Shown in pieces: positions 22,710-25,117 of a stretch of DNA of 25,117 nt. The DNA lies in the NCBI GenBank assembly GCA_045540975.1, contig JAZQIE010000162.1, positions 1 through 25,117 of the forward strand, given 5' to 3'. Made by a program: the position numbers and the translations under genes. The first letter of the stretch is position 1, and every line of letters begins with the position of its first letter. The notes beneath the pieces are model-generated. The model saw nothing but the letters and a program-made list of their open reading frames with translations, was not told where the DNA came from and did no database searches. The stretch comes from SIG510 sp045540975 (GTDB lineage: Bacteria; Bacillota; Clostridia; Oscillospirales; JAAYXM01).

Positions 22710-23436
22710 TAGATTCATCCTCTTCTGTTACAAGTGATAAGCGGGTGTCGTCCCCGTCTTCGGAAAAGCGGATTTTATTGGATTTACAGAGTTCAAGCAC
22801 TGCAAGGAAGGTTGCAACAACCTCTGAGCGGGATTTTACCGAACGGAACAAGCCTTTAAACGAGGTTTTTCCGGATTCCAACAAGCGTTTTAACACAAAG
22901 GAAACTTTGGAACTGACCGAGTATACCTCGCGCCCGACAATACCTTTGAAACTGCTGACGGGCGGCGGAAGTTTCTGATCTGCGCGGTCGAACATTTTGT
23001 GAATCGCATTGACCAAATCGTCTACACGGTGAAAAAAACGATAGGTTTTATCGGGTTCAAAGGATTCCTGCTGCTTTACGAAAATGTCACGTCCAACCTC
23101 ATAGCGGGTATAAAGTGTGCCGCTGACTTCTTTGAATTGCTGATACTCGAGGAGCATTTGAACCAGTTCACGGCGTGGGTCTTGCTCATCGTCCAATTCG
23201 TCATGGCGCGGAAGCAGGAGCTTGGATTTGATATATACAAGATGCGCGGACATCGCAACAAAATCGCTTAAAAGATCCAGATCCTGAATATTCATTGCTT
23301 CCAATGCCGCATTGTACTGTTCCAAAATCTCAGCAATCGGAATATCATAGATATTGACCTTGTTTTTGCTGATTAACTGCAAAAGCAAATCGAGCGGGCC
23401 GTCAAACGCGTCCAAGTGGTATGTAATTGTCTGCAT
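22690..23436 (-). CDS. scpA: Segregation and condensation protein A (kleisin)
   Basis: A 248-residue kleisin that bridges SMC heads. The N-terminal block FDGPLDLLLQLISKNKVNIYDIPIAEILEQY is the classic ScpA signature. It is followed by an acidic middle (DELDDEQDPRRELVQ) and a C-terminal winged helix (SRSEVVATFLAVLELCKSNKIRF). The ATG at 23436 has AAAGGAGGG. It overlaps scpB at its 3' end and follows the M50 protease gene by 18 bases. Confidence 0.95.
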   Translation of the reverse strand: MQTITYHLDAFDGPLDLLLQLISKNKVNIYDIPIAEILEQYNAALEAMNIQDLDLLSDFVAMSAHLVYIKSKLLLPRHDELDDEQDPRRELVQMLLEYQQFKEVSGTLYTRYEVGRDIFVKQQESFEPDKTYRFFHRVDDLVNAIHKMFDRADQKLPPPVSSFKGIVGREVYSVSSKVSFVLKRLLESGKTSFKGLFRSVKSRSEVVATFLAVLELCKSNKIRFSEDGDDTRLSLVTEEDESNGNTIS

Positions 23437-23454
23437 ACAACGACCCTCCTTTGC

Positions 23455-24102
23455 TTAATATAATCCGAATAATTGAAAGATTCCAAAGAAAATCCAATCA
23501 CGAATTTTGCTGATAAGAGATTCAAACCATGGAATATTGAGTAAAATAAGCAGGATTAAGAATCCGTATTGCTCAATCTGCAGCAGTTTCCCATAGGCAT
23601 GATTCGGGAGTAAGGAAAACAAAATCTTTGACCCGTCAAGCGGCGGAATCGGGATTAGATTGAACACCATGAGACCGACATTCAGAATCGCAAATGTAAA
23701 GAAAAACCAAATGAGCCCTTCTGTGAAAAGATTCATTGGGAGAATCGGCGCTAAAATCCAAATGAAAAACACCGAAACCACAGCAAGAAGCAGGTTGGAA
23801 ATCGGACCCGCAAGTGCGACAAGAGACATCCCGAGTTTTCTGTTTTTGAAATAATACGGATTGACCGGTACGGGTTTCGCCCAGCCGAATCGAAACAGAA
23901 TCATGGAAAGAAGACCGATGATATCCAGATGTCGGATGGGATTGAGGCTTAATCTTCCGTTTAATTTTGCAGTTGGGTCTCCGAGTGCATACGCAACATA
24001 GCCGTGTGAAATCTCGTGCAAAACGACCGATAAAAAGGCTGCGGGAATGATTAACCAGTTATAACCTTGGAATAAACTCAGTATCTTTTCTACAAGAAAC
24101 AA
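23455..24102 (-). CDS. Site-2 protease family (M50) membrane metalloprotease
   Basis: A 215-residue multi-pass membrane peptidase. The zinc-binding HEISH is at residues 29-33 and the third ligand lies in NLIPIPPLDG near the C-terminal third, both intact. The stretch DPTAKLNGRLSLNPIRHLD and AGPISN match the short clostridial S2P subgroup that sits before scpA. Substrate unknown. TTG 24102 follows GGAGGG by 6 bases; the longer open frame has no ribosome site. Confidence 0.9.
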   Translation of the reverse strand: MFLVEKILSLFQGYNWLIIPAAFLSVVLHEISHGYVAYALGDPTAKLNGRLSLNPIRHLDIIGLLSMILFRFGWAKPVPVNPYYFKNRKLGMSLVALAGPISNLLLAVVSVFFIWILAPILPMNLFTEGLIWFFFTFAILNVGLMVFNLIPIPPLDGSKILFSLLPNHAYGKLLQIEQYGFLILLILLNIPWFESLISKIRDWIFFGIFQLFGLY

Positions 24103-24137
24103 GATAAACCCTCCAAATCGTAGAACACACATATTAC

Positions 24138-24166
24138 AGTATACCAATTTTTTTACAAAAACACAA
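24138..24166 (-). promoter_or_regulatory. Candidate promoter of the protease-scpAB run
   Basis: On the minus strand TTGTGT (24161-24166) and TATACT (24138-24143) are 17 bases apart, about 30 bases ahead of the TTG start. The -10 is good and the -35 is partial. Confidence 0.4.
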
Positions 24167-24196
24167 GTCTTACAGACTCTTTTTCTATTTTTCTAC

Positions 24197-24225
24197 TTCC
24201 CAAATGCTTCAAAGCATGGTACAAT
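24197..24225 (+). promoter_or_regulatory. Candidate promoter of the flavin-reductase-like gene
   Basis: TTCCCA (24197-24202) and TACAAT (24220-24225) are 17 bases apart. The -10 is one mismatch off consensus. Divergent from the promoter at 24138-24166. Confidence 0.45.
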
Positions 24226-24253
24226 GTTTCTGCCGAAAGGAGTGATACGTGAA

Positions 24254-24760
24254 ATGGCGCAATTTAAAAACATTTCTCCCGAGGAACTGAGTGAGAATCC
24301 GTTCCGTCTCATCGGCAAGGATTGGATGCTCATCACAGCAGGCAACGAGGAGAAGTTCAACACAATGACCGCTTCTTGGGGTGGCGTTGGCGTACTTTGG
24401 AATAAACCTGTTTGTTTTGTGTTTGTCCGTCCGTCGCGTTATACTTACGAATTTACCGAAAACTTTGAAACCCTGTCACTTTGCTTCTTTGACGAAAGCA
24501 AGCGAGACGTTTTAAAACTTTGCGGAAGCAAAAGCGGTCGTGAGATTGACAAGGTGAAGGAATGCGGTTTGACCCCGTTTTTTACCGAAGACGGGTGCGT
24601 TGCATTTGAGGATGCACGCTTGGTACTTACCTGCAAAAAGCTTTATACCGAAGATATGAAGGAAGAAAACTTCCTTGATTCCGAACTCTTAAAGAATTAT
24701 TCTTCGGGAGACTACCATCGCATTTATGTTTGTGAAATTTTATCAGTAATGAAACAATAA
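24254..24760 (+). CDS. Flavin reductase-like (FMN-binding split-barrel) protein
   Basis: A 168-residue protein matching the flavin reductase-like domain. Key stretches are WMLITAGNEEKFNTMTASWGGVGVLWNKPVCFVFVRPSRYTYEF, where the Thr-Ala-Ser-Trp-Gly segment contacts FMN, and TLSLCFFDE. These proteins bind FMN and serve as reductases or sensors; no partner oxygenase is visible. ATG 24254 lies 11 bases after AAAGGAG. It is followed by glmU after 13 bases. Confidence 0.85.
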   Translation: MAQFKNISPEELSENPFRLIGKDWMLITAGNEEKFNTMTASWGGVGVLWNKPVCFVFVRPSRYTYEFTENFETLSLCFFDESKRDVLKLCGSKSGREIDKVKECGLTPFFTEDGCVAFEDARLVLTCKKLYTEDMKEENFLDSELLKNYSSGDYHRIYVCEILSVMKQ

Positions 24761-24773
24761 AGGAGACAGTAGT

Positions 24774-25117
24774 ATGAAAGCAATTGTTCTTGCCGCGGGT
24801 AAAGGAAAACGCCTGCAAAGTGAAAAATTCAATCAGCCGAAGGTCCTTCGTTGTGCAAAAGGGCGTCCCCTGCTCAGCTATGTTCTGGAGAATGTAGACT
24901 TCATCGCACCGGAAGACACTACCATCGTGGTTGGCTACAAGAAAGAAATGGTTTATGAAGCAATTTCTTCCGACTACCGCTTTGCGGTTCAGGAAGAACA
25001 GCTTGGTACCGGTCATGCGGTTGCAAGCGCGGCAGACCAGCTCGCAGACTATGACGGTGACGTGCTTGTTTTGTACGGTGATATGCCGATGTTGAAAAAA
25101 GAGACTTACAAGGCACT
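24774..25117 (+). CDS. glmU: Bifunctional UDP-N-acetylglucosamine pyrophosphorylase GlmU, N-terminal part (partial)
   Basis: The frame starts at ATG 24774, with AAAGGAG ahead, and is still open at the window end (114 codons). The nucleotidyltransferase motif is LAAGKGKRL at residues 6-14, followed by a conserved Lys in the LPKVL-like QPKVLR, EEQLGTGHAVASA and a metal-binding YGDMP. These match GlmU, which makes UDP-GlcNAc for cell-wall synthesis. The hexapeptide-repeat acetyltransferase half would lie outside the window, so a single-domain NTP transferase remains possible. Confidence 0.85.
   Translation, partial: MKAIVLAAGKGKRLQSEKFNQPKVLRCAKGRPLLSYVLENVDFIAPEDTTIVVGYKKEMVYEAISSDYRFAVQEEQLGTGHAVASAADQLADYDGDVLVLYGDMPMLKKETYKA

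Overview
The window looks like chromosome from a spore-forming, Gram-positive Clostridia-type bacterium, probably an Oscillospiraceae/Ruminococcaceae relative. The evidence is Shine-Dalgarno sites at most genes, spore genes (CwlJ, GerQ and GerW types), a clostridial order of isoprenoid, DNA-repair and condensin genes, and frequent TTG/GTG starts. Organism identity is inferred, not proven.

Region 1 (1-9231, + strand) is a compact housekeeping operon: the end of xseB, ispA, a roughly 590-nt structured non-coding RNA, a membrane protein gene, dxs, tlyA, nadK, argR, recN and tyrS, closed by a strong hairpin. The RNA lies between ispA and a small multi-pass membrane protein gene just ahead of dxs. 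This is the context of OLE RNA and its partner OapA, and it is the most notable system here. It is a known class, not a new one. dxs lacks a normal start codon at the expected place; an ACG sits there behind a Shine-Dalgarno-like site.

Region 2 (9237-15712, - strand) starts with tmcAL, then about 1 kb of AT-rich DNA without a convincing gene, then an accessory patch. The patch has an exported anchored protein, a DUF975 membrane protein, a one-TM protein followed by an in-frame remnant, a 57-residue gene, a DUF7336 gene and a CE15-like esterase broken by one in-frame TGA. Short direct repeats link several gene ends and gaps, which suggests duplication and decay.

Region 3 (15761-18976) has a membrane-fusion adaptor and a MacB/FtsX-type permease (- strand, no ATPase beside them). 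Divergent from them is a spore cluster: a Cys-rich peptide, a CwlJ/SleB-type cortex hydrolase and GerQ.

Region 4 (19020-24102, - strand) is a tightly packed run: site-2 protease, scpA, scpB, DUF2953 protein, gerW (ytfJ), D,D-carboxypeptidase and cysK, mostly overlapping or closely spaced. Divergent from it (24254 onward) are a flavin-reductase-like gene and the start of glmU, cut by the window edge.
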